DNA of 64,000 nt, taken from NCBI RefSeq assembly GCF_004005475.1, contig NZ_RZTZ01000002.1:372001-436000 (forward strand). Reading direction: 5' to 3'. Positions 1 through 11,054 of the stretch are shown here, piece after piece. Every line of letters begins with the position of its first letter. Positions within the stretch are counted from its first letter, which is position 1. The notes under the pieces are model-generated. The model had not been told where the DNA came from, did no database searches, and saw only the letters and a list, made by a program, of their open reading frames with translations. The DNA is from Niallia taxi (lineage in GTDB: Bacteria; Bacillota; Bacilli; Bacillales; Cytobacillaceae). The position numbers were made by a program, and so were the translations under genes.

Positions 1-712
1 TATGGAGGATGCAACAGTAGAAAGAATGGATGAAAGCTTCGCTGATAAGGTGGCTCGGTTTGTGACAAATCCAATTATCATTCCTATTCTTCTAACGATA
101 GGAGCTCTTGGATTAATCTTCGAACTGTTTTCGCCAGGGTTTGGGATTGCGGGCTTTGTTGGAATTTCCTCTCTGCTTTTGTTCTTTTATGGTCATCTTG
201 TATCAGGGCTGGCAGGGTATGAATCCATTATCCTGTTTGTAGCAGGAATAGTCCTTGTTTTCCTTGAATTTTTTATAGTCGGCGGGATAGCCGGGATTTT
301 GGGCATAGCTGCAATTATCGGCAGCGTCTTTCTCGCTGGTGGCAATGTTTATCATATTGCCCTAAGTGTTCTTATTGCGGTAGCCGTATCGATTATCGCC
401 ACTATTCTTTTAGTAAAGGTGTTTGGTAGAAAAATGAAATTCTTCAAAAAAATTGTGCTGAGAGACTCTACTAGTACGGAAGAAGGATATGTTTCCAATA
501 AAACAAGAAATGACCTTGTTGGAAAGACCGGGGTTACGATGACGGCATTACGCCCTTCAGGAACGGTCCTAATTGGAGACGAACGGATTGATGTGGTCAG
601 TGAAGGTAATTTTGTTGGCAAGGATGTTAAAGTCAGTATCGTAAAAGCAGAAGGTTCAAGAATTGTTGTAAGAGAATTGACAGACATTGATCTGCATAAG
701 GAGGATAAATAA
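1..712 (+). CDS. nfeD: NfeD-family membrane protein, C-terminal part (5' end outside window)
   Basis: The reading frame is open at the left edge, so this is the C-terminal 236 residues of a longer protein. It shows four hydrophobic helices (about residues 27–145) followed by a soluble tail (about 155–230) of the size of the NfeD OB-fold domain. In the family an N-terminal ClpP-like serine protease domain precedes these; it would lie outside the window. B. subtilis YqeZ (NfeD1b) is the positional match and works with flotillin FloA in ordered membrane microdomains. The stop codon overlaps the floA start by one base, so the two are translationally coupled, as in B. subtilis. The ATG at position 2 is internal, not a real start. 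Confidence 0.9.
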   Translation, partial: MEDATVERMDESFADKVARFVTNPIIIPILLTIGALGLIFELFSPGFGIAGFVGISSLLLFFYGHLVSGLAGYESIILFVAGIVLVFLEFFIVGGIAGILGIAAIIGSVFLAGGNVYHIALSVLIAVAVSIIATILLVKVFGRKMKFFKKIVLRDSTSTEEGYVSNKTRNDLVGKTGVTMTALRPSGTVLIGDERIDVVSEGNFVGKDVKVSIVKAEGSRIVVRELTDIDLHKEDK

Positions 713-1716
713 TGGAAGTATTGAGCGCAACGGCAATCTTTTGGATTGCAGTCATAATTATAGGGGTTATTCTACTTGGGATCCTCCTGACATTCGTACC
801 TGTCATGCTGTGGATTTCCGCATTAGCAGCAGGCGTTAAAATCAGCATTTTCACATTGGTTGGTATGAGATTGAGAAGGGTTATCCCAAGTCGTGTTGTC
901 AATCCACTGATTAAGGCACATAAAGCTGGTATAAATGCCACGATTAATCAGCTGGAAAGTCACTACTTGGCTGGGGGTAATGTCGACAGAGTTGTTAATG
1001 CATTAATTGCTGCACACAGAGCGAATATTGAATTGTCCTTTGAACGCTGTGCTGCCATTGACTTGGCTGGCCGTGACGTTCTTGAAGCAGTACAAATGAG
1101 CGTTAACCCGAAAGTAATTGAAACACCGTTTATTGCTGGTGTGGCAATGGATGGTATTGAAGTAAAAGCAAAAGCAAGAATAACAGTTCGTGCTAATATT
1201 GAACGCCTTGTTGGGGGAGCCGGAGAAGAGACGGTTGTAGCCCGTGTTGGTGAAGGGATTGTCTCCACTATTGGTTCGTCAACCAACCATAAAAAGGTTC
1301 TCGAAAATCCAGATATGATCTCCCAGACAGTTCTGTCAAAGGGATTGGATGCAGGTACTGCATTTGAAATCTTGTCCATCGATATTGCAGACGTTGATAT
1401 AGGTAAGAACATTGGTGCAGAACTACAGACAGAACAGGCAGAGGCAGACAAGAAGATTGCTCAGGCAAAAGCAGAGGAACGCCGGGCAATGGCTGTTGCT
1501 CAAGAACAAGAGATGAAAGCGAAAGTCCAAGAAATGCGTGCGAAAGTTGTTGAAGCAGAGGCTGAGGTACCTATGGCGATGTCTGATGCACTTCGTTCTG
1601 GAAATATTGGTGTAATGGATTATATGAATTTGCAGAACATTACAGCTGATACAGAAATGAGAGGATCCATCGGCAAGCTTAATAGCGACAATAAAGATGA
1701 GGATAGTAAAAAGTAA
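712..1716 (+). CDS. floA: Flotillin-like protein FloA
   Basis: 334 aa. An N-terminal hydrophobic hairpin (about residues 6–35) anchors an SPFH domain (about 40–210, containing [18 protein letters not shown]), followed by an Ala/Glu/Lys-rich helical tail (about 225–290) typical of flotillin oligomerisation regions. FloA (YqfA) scaffolds functional membrane microdomains and affects membrane fluidity, cell-wall synthesis and signalling kinase placement. The start ATG overlaps the nfeD stop and is preceded by AAGGAGG. Length and order match the B. subtilis yqeZ-yqfA pair, so the assignment is firm. Confidence 0.95.
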   Translation: MEVLSATAIFWIAVIIIGVILLGILLTFVPVMLWISALAAGVKISIFTLVGMRLRRVIPSRVVNPLIKAHKAGINATINQLESHYLAGGNVDRVVNALIAAHRANIELSFERCAAIDLAGRDVLEAVQMSVNPKVIETPFIAGVAMDGIEVKAKARITVRANIERLVGGAGEETVVARVGEGIVSTIGSSTNHKKVLENPDMISQTVLSKGLDAGTAFEILSIDIADVDIGKNIGAELQTEQAEADKKIAQAKAEERRAMAVAQEQEMKAKVQEMRAKVVEAEAEVPMAMSDALRSGNIGVMDYMNLQNITADTEMRGSIGKLNSDNKDEDSKK

Positions 1717-1740
1717 GGCAAGTGAAGGGAGCAGTCTCTC

Positions 1741-2187
1741 TTGGAATATATTTCAATCATTGTAATAGTAGTAGGCTTCCTGTTTTCCTTGTTCCAAAAA
1801 AAAGCGCAGGAGGAAAACAACAAAAAAGGTCAGAAGAAGCCAACGCCTGTTAAACCGGATTTCACCAAGCAGGTAATAAGAAAAATGGAGCAGGCCTTTG
1901 AAGCGCCTGTGAAAAAAGAAACAGTGTCCACAAAGGTTAATGAGCTTAATGAACTAGAGGCACTAAAAAAAGAACGGGATGCCCTCAAGCAGAAGCTAAA
2001 GCGGATGGAGGCAGCTTCTGTAAGGCATGTAAAGGCCGAACAGAAGGCGGAGCCTTTATTAGGCGATAAAGGACTGCTTGAAGGTCATTCCTTGGCTGAG
2101 GCGGTCATATTTGCCGAGATAATCGGTGCTCCAAGAGCAAAGCGTCCGCATCCGGCTACACGTAAAAAGCAAGGTATTAAACAGTAA
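1741..2187 (+). CDS. Hypothetical protein with N-terminal TM segment and coiled coil (yqfB position)
   Basis: 148 aa starting with TTG behind an AAGGGAG site. Residues 1–18 are one hydrophobic segment; the rest is Lys/Glu-rich with a predicted coiled coil around 75–105 (LNELEALKKERDALKQKLKR). It follows floA by 24 bp and precedes a terminator, so it is probably the last gene of the nfeD-floA operon. It occupies the place of B. subtilis yqfB, but I do not recognise a family. A membrane-anchored accessory of the flotillin operon is an inference from context only. Confidence 0.7.
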   Translation: MEYISIIVIVVGFLFSLFQKKAQEENNKKGQKKPTPVKPDFTKQVIRKMEQAFEAPVKKETVSTKVNELNELEALKKERDALKQKLKRMEAASVRHVKAEQKAEPLLGDKGLLEGHSLAEAVIFAEIIGAPRAKRPHPATRKKQGIKQ

Positions 2188-2191
2188 GGGG

Positions 2192-2217
2192 AAATTCAGC
2201 ATTCATGCTGAATTTTT
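2192..2217 (+). terminator. Intrinsic terminator of nfeD-floA operon
   Basis: Perfect 11-bp stem AAATTCAGCAT/ATGCTGAATTT with a 2-nt loop, running into TTTTT. It lies 4 bp after the preceding stop codon. Confidence 0.8.
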
Positions 2218-2234
2218 CCTGAAAAATAGGTGCT

Positions 2235-2284
2235 AGAACCCCCTTTTGTCTCATACATATGAGATGAAAGGGGGTTCTTTTTTT
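2235..2284 (+). promoter_or_regulatory. 20-bp hairpin plus T-run covering the yqfC ribosome-binding site
   Basis: Arms 2235–2254 and 2259–2278 pair along all 20 positions (18 Watson-Crick, 2 G·U) around the loop ACAT and end in six T residues, so the element has the form of a strong intrinsic terminator. The downstream arm contains the yqfC ribosome site AAAGGGGG (2267–2274) and the start codon follows at 2285. Any transcript that reads through from upstream would be terminated or have its ribosome site sequestered. A SigE-like -10 (CATACA, 2252–2257) sits in the arm/loop region. Confidence 0.75.
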
Positions 2285-2569
2285 ATGGCTAAAAAATGGG
2301 GAAATACGTTACGGAGCTGGATGATTAAAAACTTAGAGCTTCCTCAAGATGTCATGATGGACTTACCCAGGATCACAATGATTGGCCAAATCCATATATA
2401 TATTGAGAACCACCGTGGGCTGCTGACTTTCTCAGACAAGGAACTACGGCTGCTCTTGAAACAGGGCCAGCTTTTAATAAAAGGTAAGGGATTTGTCATC
2501 AAGACGATACTGCCAGAAGAGATATTGCTGGAGGGGAAAATTGATCAGGTGATGTACATAAACGAATAA
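2285..2569 (+). CDS. yqfC: Sporulation protein YqfC
   Basis: 94 aa starting MAKKWGNTLRS. The upstream in-frame extension is rejected because it would be encoded by the hairpin. The family is a small YabP/YqfC-type protein, found only in endospore formers and expressed under SigE in the mother cell of B. subtilis (established for yqfC-yqfD). The next gene, yqfD, starts 14 bp downstream with its own GGGAGG site. Expression is probably tied to the unusual hairpin in front of it. Confidence 0.88.
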   Translation: MAKKWGNTLRSWMIKNLELPQDVMMDLPRITMIGQIHIYIENHRGLLTFSDKELRLLLKQGQLLIKGKGFVIKTILPEEILLEGKIDQVMYINE

Positions 2570-2583
2570 TATGGGAGGAAGCT

Positions 2584-3777
2584 ATGAAAAATCATTGGAT
2601 AGAATTTTTTACTGGCATTGTTACAGTTAAAGCGACGGGAAAGGGCTTAGAGCGTTTCTTGAATAATCTACTAAGAAAAAAGGTAGCTGTGTGGAGTGTC
2701 AAAAAGCATGGGCCACATTCTATTACCTTCCAGATGGGACTTAAAAGCATAAATAAGTTTAGAGAGGTCGTAAGAGGAAGCGGAATAAAAATAGAGTTTC
2801 AGCGTGGTGCTGGAGCTCCCTTTCTTTATAAAAGAATCTTGAAAAACAGCGGGTTTGCGATAGGGATATTTTTGTTTTTTGGACTAGTTCTAACCCTTTC
2901 CAACATGGTGTGGGGGATTGAAATAAAGGGTGCTAATCCGGCAACAGAGTATCAGATACGCAAGCAGCTAGATAAGATGGATATAAAAATCGGTGAGTTT
3001 CAATTCTTTTCAAAAGAATTGGACGAGATACAAGCAGGACTGACCAATAATATTGACGCGATTACGTGGATCGGTGTGGAATTAAAAGGGACAACTTATC
3101 ATTTTCAAGTAGTGGAGAAAAATGAGCCAGAAAAAATGGAAGAGGAAAAGCCGCAAAATTTAATTGCAGCTAAAAAAGCGACAATCGTGGACTATTTCAT
3201 TGAGGAAGGCGATCAAGTCTTTACTATCCATGATGTGGTAAAAAAAGGACAGCTATTAGTAACAGGAGTATATGGGAAAGATAATAACACAAAAATTGTT
3301 TCAGCCAGAGGAGAAATATGGGGAGAAACATGGTATAACTCCAAAGTTACAATTCCTTTAGATAGTACTTTTCAAGTGTTTAATGGCAATGAAAAGCAAA
3401 AGCATTATTTGAAGCTTTTTGGCTACGAAATTCCAGTTTGGGGATTTGGAAAGGTAGAGTATAAGGAATACGAAAAAGAGGAAAACGAAAAAAAGGTAAA
3501 GTTTCTTAAATGGGAATTACCACTAAAGATTACAAACAAAACATACAGGGAAAAAGAAGAAGTGACGAGAAGTTATACGGAGGAGGAAGCCATTAAAGCT
3601 GGTAAGGAAAAAGCGCGGAAGGATATTCAACAAAAAATCGGGGAAGATGGCAAAATTAAAAAAGAAAAAATTTTGCGACAATCGGTAAAGAATGGTAAAG
3701 TAATACTAAATATAGATTTTACAACAATTGAAAATATTGCAGAAGTACAACCTATAACTCAAGGAGACTTGGAATGA
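2584..3777 (+). CDS. yqfD: Sporulation protein YqfD
   Basis: 397 aa. An N-terminal soluble domain (about 1–88) is followed by one transmembrane helix (about 92–116) and a long soluble domain rich in beta strands and charged residues. It matches the YqfD sporulation family, a conserved mother-cell protein of unknown biochemical role in endospore formers. Its end overlaps the phoH start by four bases (ATGA), so yqfC, yqfD and phoH are probably co-translated. Confidence 0.9.
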   Translation: MKNHWIEFFTGIVTVKATGKGLERFLNNLLRKKVAVWSVKKHGPHSITFQMGLKSINKFREVVRGSGIKIEFQRGAGAPFLYKRILKNSGFAIGIFLFFGLVLTLSNMVWGIEIKGANPATEYQIRKQLDKMDIKIGEFQFFSKELDEIQAGLTNNIDAITWIGVELKGTTYHFQVVEKNEPEKMEEEKPQNLIAAKKATIVDYFIEEGDQVFTIHDVVKKGQLLVTGVYGKDNNTKIVSARGEIWGETWYNSKVTIPLDSTFQVFNGNEKQKHYLKLFGYEIPVWGFGKVEYKEYEKEENEKKVKFLKWELPLKITNKTYREKEEVTRSYTEEEAIKAGKEKARKDIQQKIGEDGKIKKEKILRQSVKNGKVILNIDFTTIENIAEVQPITQGDLE

Positions 3778-4739
3778 CAGAAGATTTGAAGACAATGAAT
3801 GTAAAATTAAATGGCCCAGAAGAGGCAGTAGCTTTGCTTGGAAACGGAGACCGCAATCTTGAAATTTTAGAAAAAGAGCTTGATTGCCAAATCGTAACAA
3901 GAGGCGAAACTTTGCATGTTTCCTCCACAAATCCAGACAGTATTGAACTGGTAGGGGAAATTGTTGAAAAAATTTTGCAGGTGATAAGGAAAGGAATTTC
4001 TGTAAGCCAGCGTGATGTCAGCTATGCGATTGAAATGGCCAGAAAAGGAACCTTAGAGTATTTTGGGGCGCTTTATGATGAAGAGATTGCCAAGACAATC
4101 AAAGGAAAGTCCATTAGGGTCAAGACAATCGGCCAAAGCGAATATATCCGTTCCATTAAAAAAAATGATTTGATTTTTGGAATTGGACCAGCAGGAACTG
4201 GTAAAACATATTTAGCTGTTGTAATGGCAGTTAGTGCATTGAAAAGTGGTAAGGTAAACAGGATTATCTTGACAAGGCCGGCTGTCGAAGCTGGAGAAAG
4301 CCTCGGCTTTTTGCCTGGTGATCTAAAGGAAAAGGTAGACCCTTATCTTCGCCCGCTATATGATGCCCTCCACGATGTTCTTGGGATGGAGCATACGCAG
4401 CGTTTGATTGAAAGAAATACGATTGAAATCGCACCACTTGCTTATATGCGCGGACGTACCTTGGACGATGCATTTGTTATCCTTGACGAAGCGCAAAACA
4501 CGACTCAAGCACAAATGAAAATGTTTTTAACAAGGCTTGGATACGGCTCTAAAATGGTGATTACAGGTGACAGAACACAAATAGACCTACCTAAGGGTGT
4601 AAAGTCTGGGCTGGTTGCAGCAGAGCATATCCTCAAAAATGTTTCCGGTATTTCCTTCAGCTACTTATCGGAGACGGATGTTGTAAGGCACCCGCTAGTA
4701 GGAAAAATTATAAAAGCATATGACGTAATTGAAAGCTGA
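3774..4739 (+). CDS. phoH: PhoH-family ATPase/RNA helicase-like protein
   Basis: 321 aa. Walker A GPAGTGKT is at about residues 138–145, and Walker B lies in FVILDEAQN (about 235–245), the family signature. An N-terminal KH-like region (about 1–75) is typical of the YbeZ/PhoH long form. The protein is an ATPase linked to rRNA maturation and RNA metabolism together with YbeY, which is encoded downstream. The start overlaps the yqfD stop. A terminator follows 9 bp after the stop. Confidence 0.93.
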   Translation: MTEDLKTMNVKLNGPEEAVALLGNGDRNLEILEKELDCQIVTRGETLHVSSTNPDSIELVGEIVEKILQVIRKGISVSQRDVSYAIEMARKGTLEYFGALYDEEIAKTIKGKSIRVKTIGQSEYIRSIKKNDLIFGIGPAGTGKTYLAVVMAVSALKSGKVNRIILTRPAVEAGESLGFLPGDLKEKVDPYLRPLYDALHDVLGMEHTQRLIERNTIEIAPLAYMRGRTLDDAFVILDEAQNTTQAQMKMFLTRLGYGSKMVITGDRTQIDLPKGVKSGLVAAEHILKNVSGISFSYLSETDVVRHPLVGKIIKAYDVIES

Positions 4740-4747
4740 TAAAAAGG

Positions 4748-4797
4748 GGCAAACCATCTTAAGTTGATAAGCATGGTTTGTCTTTTTTCTTTTTTTT
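4748..4797 (+). terminator. Intrinsic terminator after phoH
   Basis: 10-bp stem GGCAAACCAT/ATGGTTTGTC (one G·U) with a 15-nt loop, followed by a long T-rich tract (4783–4797). Confidence 0.8.
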
Positions 4798-5025
4798 GTG
4801 TGAAGTTTGTTTCAGCTAAATTGAGGTCAGAATGGTTATTGAGCTCAATTTTTGTAGAAAAAAGCCCTTATTTGCCTAGTGAAAGTGAATAGTAGAGCTC
4901 ATATCGAGAAAAAAGGTGAAAACATCACAAAAAACTGATATTATTTTACATAAATATCAAACTTTTGAGTTTTGGAAAATTCATACATAATGGATAGTGC
5001 TCTTGTTTATCGATAGGAGGTTACA
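4798..5025. other. Non-coding leader of pgpH
   Basis: AT-rich stretch without a supportable gene. A weak promoter candidate is TTGAGT (about 4966) with CATAAT (about 4987), spacing about 15, which is too poor to call firmly. The pgpH ribosome site AGGAGG lies at its end. Confidence 0.4.
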
Positions 5026-7179
5026 ATGGGATTTCTTCAAAATATCATCCAAAACAAGAACCGATATTTAAATAAAACAGCGGTTCGAATTTTGCTGTTT
5101 CTGTTTATTGGGGCGATATTGTTTTTCTCTATGTACAGCAATGTTAAACCAGAAAAGCTTAATGTCGATGTATTTACCGTTGCAAATGAAACAATCCGGT
5201 CACCTATAACAGTTGAAGATACAGAAAGCACGGAAAAGAAAAAAGAAGAAAACAAAAATCAAGTACAAGATGTGTACGTAGTTAATAAAGAAATAGCTCA
5301 AAATCGTGTAGATTTAATCACTTCTATTTTTGATTCTGTGACAGAGGTTAACAATGAAGCAGAGAAGCCGGCAGAGGATGATGGAGCAGACAGTAAACCA
5401 TCTGCTGCAACTGAAATTACGCCTGATAAAAAACTTTCTCTTCTTAAAGAAAGACTAACAGCCAATGTCACAAATGAAATTATGGATAGTACATTAAAGG
5501 AATTGCTTGCTTCCTCAGAAGCGGAGCTTGAAATTGCTGAAGATATAACGGTCACCGCTATTAATTCTGTAATGAGCAGCAAAATCCCGGCAGATGAAGT
5601 AGAAAATGCGAAGAAACGGGTCGAGGATGAATTAAGAAACAGCAGTGGCATTAACAGTGATATTAAAAGCTCTATCATCGACTTAGGGCGATTTGCTATC
5701 ATCCAAAATGAATTTTATGACCCGACAGGCACGGAGGAGCTCAGGCAGCAAGCTGTCGACAGTGTGGAGCCTGTAAAAATCCTTCAAGGTCAAATTATTG
5801 TGGAGGAAGGTCAGCTTATCAGCAGGGAAGTGTACCGCCAGCTTGGATTAGTGGGGCTGCTGGACACAGATCATACGAGTAAGCCGTTTATCGGTCTTGG
5901 ATTAATTGTTTTGTCTATTGTTTGCTTATTTTACTTTTATATTACAGCATACGAACGTGGAAACAAGCGGAATAAAGGCACTGCTATGATGTTTTCCATT
6001 ATTTTTATTATTTCTATTCTAATTATGAAAGCCCTCAGCCTGTTTCAGCAAGAGGATATAATTGAAGTTGGATACTTTTTTCCTGCAGCGATGGCTGCGA
6101 TGCTAATAAAAATCCTTATTGAAGAAAAGCTGGCGATTTTTGTCACTATCGCCCTTTCTGTTAGTGGGATGATTATGTTCAATGAAGGCACTGCAGGAGC
6201 ATTTCATGTAGGGATGGGAATATATATATTAGCAGGGGGGATTGCTGGCGTTCTTTTCTTGAAAAAGCATAACCAGCGCTCAAGTATTTTGCAAGCCGGC
6301 CTGCTTGTTTCGTTAATAAATATCATTACTATTTTGGGTATGCTTTATATGCAAAATGGTCAATTGGAAGCAACGGAATATGGATTTTATCTATTAAGTG
6401 CGATTCTGTCGGGAATTGTGTCAGCTGTTTTGACAATTGGAATATTGCCTTTCTTTGAGACCGGCTTTAATATTCTGTCAACGATGAAGCTAATCGAGCT
6501 TTCTAACCCAAATCATCCATTATTGCGAAAAATATTGACTGAAGCCCCTGGCACGTATCATCATAGTGTTATGGTTGCAAACCTTGCCGAGGCGGCATGT
6601 GAAGCAATTGGTGCAAATGGTTTACTTGCTAGGGTCGGATGTTATTATCATGATATTGGAAAAACAAAAAGACCGCAGTTCTTTATTGAAAACCAGCTGA
6701 ATATGGGCAATCCTCATGATCGCCTACCCCCGCAGGCAAGTAAAAATATCATTATTGCACATGCAACAGATGGGGCTCAGCTGCTAAAAAGCAGTAAAAT
6801 GCCAAAAGAGCTTATTGACATTGCGGAGCAGCACCATGGCACAACCTTGCTGAAGTTTTTCTATTATAAGGCAAAGGAAAAAAATCCAGATGTAGCCGAA
6901 AATGAATTCCGGTACCCAGGTCCAAAAGCACAGTCTCGTGAGGCTGCTATCATTGGAATCGCTGATAGTGTGGAAGCAGCAGTTAGGAGTCTTAGTTCTC
7001 CTACACCAGACCAGATTGAAGGGCTTATAAAAAACATTATTGCCGATCGCCTTCAAGACGGTCAGCTTGATGATTGTGACCTTACATTAAAGGAATTGGA
7101 TCAAGTAAGAAATACACTTTGTGAAACACTAAAAGGGATATTTCATTCAAGAATTGAATACCCTGATATGAAGAAGTAA
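5026..7179 (+). CDS. pgpH: Cyclic-di-AMP phosphodiesterase PgpH (7TM-HD)
   Basis: 717 aa. One N-terminal TM helix (about 17–38) precedes a large extracytoplasmic 7TMR-HDED domain (about 45–280). A seven-helix membrane block (about 285–480) and a cytoplasmic HD domain follow. HD residues H542/D543 lie in YYHDIGKTKRP, with an upstream HHSVMVANLAE motif. PgpH hydrolyses c-di-AMP to pApA in Bacillus and Listeria, controlling potassium and osmotic balance. Start chosen at ATG behind AGGAGG. It is 13 bp upstream of ybeY, so pgpH-ybeY-dgkA form one unit ending at the 8037 terminator. Confidence 0.95.
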   Translation: MGFLQNIIQNKNRYLNKTAVRILLFLFIGAILFFSMYSNVKPEKLNVDVFTVANETIRSPITVEDTESTEKKKEENKNQVQDVYVVNKEIAQNRVDLITSIFDSVTEVNNEAEKPAEDDGADSKPSAATEITPDKKLSLLKERLTANVTNEIMDSTLKELLASSEAELEIAEDITVTAINSVMSSKIPADEVENAKKRVEDELRNSSGINSDIKSSIIDLGRFAIIQNEFYDPTGTEELRQQAVDSVEPVKILQGQIIVEEGQLISREVYRQLGLVGLLDTDHTSKPFIGLGLIVLSIVCLFYFYITAYERGNKRNKGTAMMFSIIFIISILIMKALSLFQQEDIIEVGYFFPAAMAAMLIKILIEEKLAIFVTIALSVSGMIMFNEGTAGAFHVGMGIYILAGGIAGVLFLKKHNQRSSILQAGLLVSLINIITILGMLYMQNGQLEATEYGFYLLSAILSGIVSAVLTIGILPFFETGFNILSTMKLIELSNPNHPLLRKILTEAPGTYHHSVMVANLAEAACEAIGANGLLARVGCYYHDIGKTKRPQFFIENQLNMGNPHDRLPPQASKNIIIAHATDGAQLLKSSKMPKELIDIAEQHHGTTLLKFFYYKAKEKNPDVAENEFRYPGPKAQSREAAIIGIADSVEAAVRSLSSPTPDQIEGLIKNIIADRLQDGQLDDCDLTLKELDQVRNTLCETLKGIFHSRIEYPDMKK

Positions 7180-7192
7180 AGGATGAATGAAA

Positions 7193-7663
7193 ATGAATTT
7201 GGAAATAGATTTTATTGATGAAACAGAAAAAGTGGCGGAGGCTGATCAGGCTAAAGTCGAGGAATTACTAATATTAGCTGCCCAGAATCAAAAATTGTCT
7301 GGCGATATTGAGCTTTCGGTTACGTTTGTTGATAATGCCCGCATACAGGAAATCAATAAAGAGTACCGCAATAAAGATCAAGCAACAGATGTTATTTCCT
7401 TTGCAATGGAGGAGCTTGGAGAAGGGGAAACAGAGCTTATTGGGGCAGATATGCCACGTGTGCTTGGAGATATCATTATTTCCATTGATAGAGCAAAAGA
7501 GCAGGCAGAGGAATATGGTCACGGCTATATGCGAGAGCTTGGCTTTTTAGCAGTCCATGGTTTTCTGCACTTGCTAGGTTACGACCATCTAACAAAAGAG
7601 GAAGAGGAAGTTATGTTTACTCTTCAAAAGGAAATTCTTGATGAATTCGGATTACAAAGATAA
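7193..7663 (+). CDS. ybeY: Endoribonuclease YbeY (rRNA maturation)
   Basis: 156 aa. The signature [11 protein letters not shown] (HxxxHxxxxxH zinc site) is near residues 122–132. YbeY is a metal-dependent RNase needed for 16S rRNA 3'-end maturation and 70S quality control. I choose ATG 7193 rather than 7187: AAAGGA at 7178–7183 is 9 bases upstream, and the resulting N-terminus [11 protein letters not shown] matches homologues. It overlaps dgkA by 23 bases. Confidence 0.93.
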   Translation: MNLEIDFIDETEKVAEADQAKVEELLILAAQNQKLSGDIELSVTFVDNARIQEINKEYRNKDQATDVISFAMEELGEGETELIGADMPRVLGDIIISIDRAKEQAEEYGHGYMRELGFLAVHGFLHLLGYDHLTKEEEEVMFTLQKEILDEFGLQR

Positions 7664-8036
7664 GCGAATTAAAAAGAATAGTCAGCTGTCGTCCTTTCGC
7701 CTTGCCTTTTTAGGTATCTGTTCTGCTTTTATGAAAGAAAGGAACTTGCGGATCCATTTTTGTTTGATGGCCATTGTGGTAATATTAGGCTTTTTTTGCC
7801 ACATTTCTTTACATGAATGGATGTTTATTTTTATCGCTATCGGCCTTGTTATCAGTATGGAATTAATGAATACGGCACTTGAGCGGGTTGTGGATCTCGT
7901 AACTAAGGAGTATCATCCATTGGCTAAACAAGCAAAGGACATTGCTGCAGGGGCTGTGTTGTTCTCTGCTATCATTGCCCTATTAATCGGTATTATTATT
8001 ATTTTGCCAAAATTATTGGATCTATATATTTATTAG
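7641..8036 (+). CDS. dgkA: Undecaprenol/diacylglycerol kinase DgkA
   Basis: 131 aa with three hydrophobic helices. The conserved DgkA core is visible as [15 protein letters not shown] followed by [15 protein letters not shown] (about residues 73–112). In Gram-positive bacteria this enzyme phosphorylates undecaprenol to recycle the cell-wall lipid carrier. The start is placed at ATG 7641, inside the end of ybeY, with AAGGAAA upstream. The gene ends the pgpH operon and a strong terminator begins at the next base. Confidence 0.92.
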   Translation: MNSDYKDKRIKKNSQLSSFRLAFLGICSAFMKERNLRIHFCLMAIVVILGFFCHISLHEWMFIFIAIGLVISMELMNTALERVVDLVTKEYHPLAKQAKDIAAGAVLFSAIIALLIGIIIILPKLLDLYIY

Positions 8037-8068
8037 AGCAGGCGGATAGATATCCGCCTGCTGTTTTT
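8037..8068 (+). terminator. Intrinsic terminator after dgkA
   Basis: Perfect 12-bp GC-rich stem AGCAGGCGGATA/TATCCGCCTGCT with a GA loop, followed by GTTTTTG. It starts at the base after the stop codon. Confidence 0.9.
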
Positions 8069-8103
8069 GCTTTTACAAAGATAAGCGAGTATAGCTAATT
8101 AAC

Positions 8104-9604
<1,501 letters not shown>

Positions 9605-9746
9605 TACTCGTTTAACCTGGTTCTAAAATTATGCGGGAATAAAATTAGCAATATTTTCGTCTCATGTTTTTACCAAAGACAGGCTATGATAAGGTCAAGG
9701 TATTAATTAAGCTAGTATTAAAATCAAAAAAAGGTGGGGGTTTATC

Positions 9747-9890
9747 ATGTTAGACTATACCTGGAAGGTTTTTTCGCAGACAGGTAACATAGACACTTAT
9801 CTACTTTTTAAGGAAATAGAAAAGGCTAACCATGAAATACCGAATACTCAGAATGAAGAGCTAGCAGATATTGATTATCCCATCTCATAG
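9747..9890 (+). CDS. yqzL: YqzL family small protein
   Basis: 47 aa, beginning MLDYTWKVFSQTGNIDTYLLFKEIE. The YqzL family has this length and N-terminal pattern and lies between era and recO in Bacillus genomes. Its function is unknown. A strong GGTGGGGG ribosome site lies 8–9 bases upstream. It ends 31 bp before recO and is probably co-transcribed with it. Confidence 0.85.
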   Translation: MLDYTWKVFSQTGNIDTYLLFKEIEKANHEIPNTQNEELADIDYPIS

Positions 9891-9921
9891 TCCTGTCCCA
9901 TAGATAGGGATGGTGAGGGTG

Positions 9922-10716
9922 ATGCTAGAAAAATGTGAAGGCATCGTCATTAGAACGACAGATTATGGAGAGACAAACAAGATTACAACATTATTTACCC
10001 GCGAATGGGGCAAGGTTGGTGTAATGGCAAGGGGAGCAAAAAAGACAAACAGCAGGCTTTCTGCTGTTACCCAGCCTTTTACATATGCTTATTATTTAGT
10101 ACAGCGTTCAACCGGACTTGGTCTTATGCAGCAAGGTGAGATGATAACAAGCTTCCGAGCAATTAAAGAGGATATTATGCTGACAGCGTATGCGAGTTAT
10201 GTTGCTGAACTGACAGATCGCTGTACAGAGGATAAAAAGCCAAACCCTTTTCATTTTGAGTTGTTGCACCAAACAATGAATTACATGAATGAAGGTTATG
10301 ATGCACAAATATTGACAAACATTTATGAAATGAAAATGCTTAACGTCCTTGGCATGTATCCGGTTTTAGATAAATGCACAATTTGCGGTGCTACTGACGG
10401 GCAGTTTTCCTTTTCCATTCGAGAGGGTGGCCTTATCTGTCATCGCTGCTTGGAGCATGATCCGTACCATTATAAAATATCTCAGGCAGCTGTTAAGCTG
10501 CTGCGGGTTTTTTATTATTTTGATTTGGGCAGACTAGGTAACATCTCTGTCAAGGAAGCTACAAAGGAAGAGCTGAATACTATTATTTCAGCTTATTATG
10601 ACGAATATTCAGGCTTATACTTGAAATCAAAAAAATTCCTTCAGTCCATGAAAAGCTTTGGCAGTGACTTTATGAAAAACAGCCCAAATATAAATAAGAA
10701 CAAAGACGAAGGTTGA
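9922..10716 (+). CDS. recO: DNA repair protein RecO
   Basis: 264 aa. An N-terminal OB fold (about 1–80, starting [20 protein letters not shown]) is followed by a helical domain with a zinc ribbon CTICG...CHRC (about residues 152–180). RecO loads RecA on SSB-coated DNA with RecR in recombination repair. ATG 9922 is preferred over 9910 because of GGTGAGG at 9912–9918 and homologous N-termini. The stop codon overlaps the -35 box of the glyQS promoter. Confidence 0.94.
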   Translation: MLEKCEGIVIRTTDYGETNKITTLFTREWGKVGVMARGAKKTNSRLSAVTQPFTYAYYLVQRSTGLGLMQQGEMITSFRAIKEDIMLTAYASYVAELTDRCTEDKKPNPFHFELLHQTMNYMNEGYDAQILTNIYEMKMLNVLGMYPVLDKCTICGATDGQFSFSIREGGLICHRCLEHDPYHYKISQAAVKLLRVFYYFDLGRLGNISVKEATKEELNTIISAYYDEYSGLYLKSKKFLQSMKSFGSDFMKNSPNINKNKDEG

Positions 10717-10741
10717 CAATTGGAATTATTTTCGTTAATAT
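10713..10741 (+). promoter_or_regulatory. SigA promoter of glyQS
   Basis: Consensus TTGACA (10713–10718), 17-bp spacer, TAATAT (10736–10741). The -35 box overlaps the recO stop codon. Transcription would start near 10748, just ahead of the T-box. Confidence 0.85.
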
Positions 10742-10769
10742 TTTTTGTAAATAAACAGTTGCGTTGAAA

Positions 10770-10966
10770 AGAAAGTAGTACTTAAACAACTCTTGATCCA
10801 GCGAGCCTAGGATAGTGAAAGCTAGGTGCATGAGCTTTAAGGAAGGCGTTCGTGGAGCAACACTCACATGAAAGTGGCTGCAATTTGTTTGCGGCAAATA
10901 GGGTGGAACCGCGGGTTAACTCTCGTCCCTATGTCAATCATTGGCATAGGGGCGGGAGTTTTTTGC
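10770..10966 (+). promoter_or_regulatory. T-box leader (glycine) with terminator
   Basis: The T-box core AGGGTGGAACCGCGGG lies at 10900–10915. It is followed by a terminator whose arms (10918–10934, 10944–10960) run into a T tract. Stem I features are visible upstream: AGCGAGCC with the AGTGAAAGC terminal-loop region (10800–10822). A glycine codon GGC at 10845–10847 on the 3' side is the candidate specifier. Uncharged tRNA-Gly would stabilise the antiterminator and switch on glyQS. Confidence 0.92.
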
Positions 10967-11054
10967 TGTTTAAAATACAGCGAAATAAATGTAATACATA
11001 AATTCTTTCGCTTCTATCTATTGAGAAAAAAACTATTTGGAGGCTAGAGCTGAC

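Noticed and set aside
4966-4992. SigA promoter of pgpH
   Set aside because: Spacing between TTGAGT and CATAAT is about 15 and the boxes are weak; mentioned in the intergenic note but not called.
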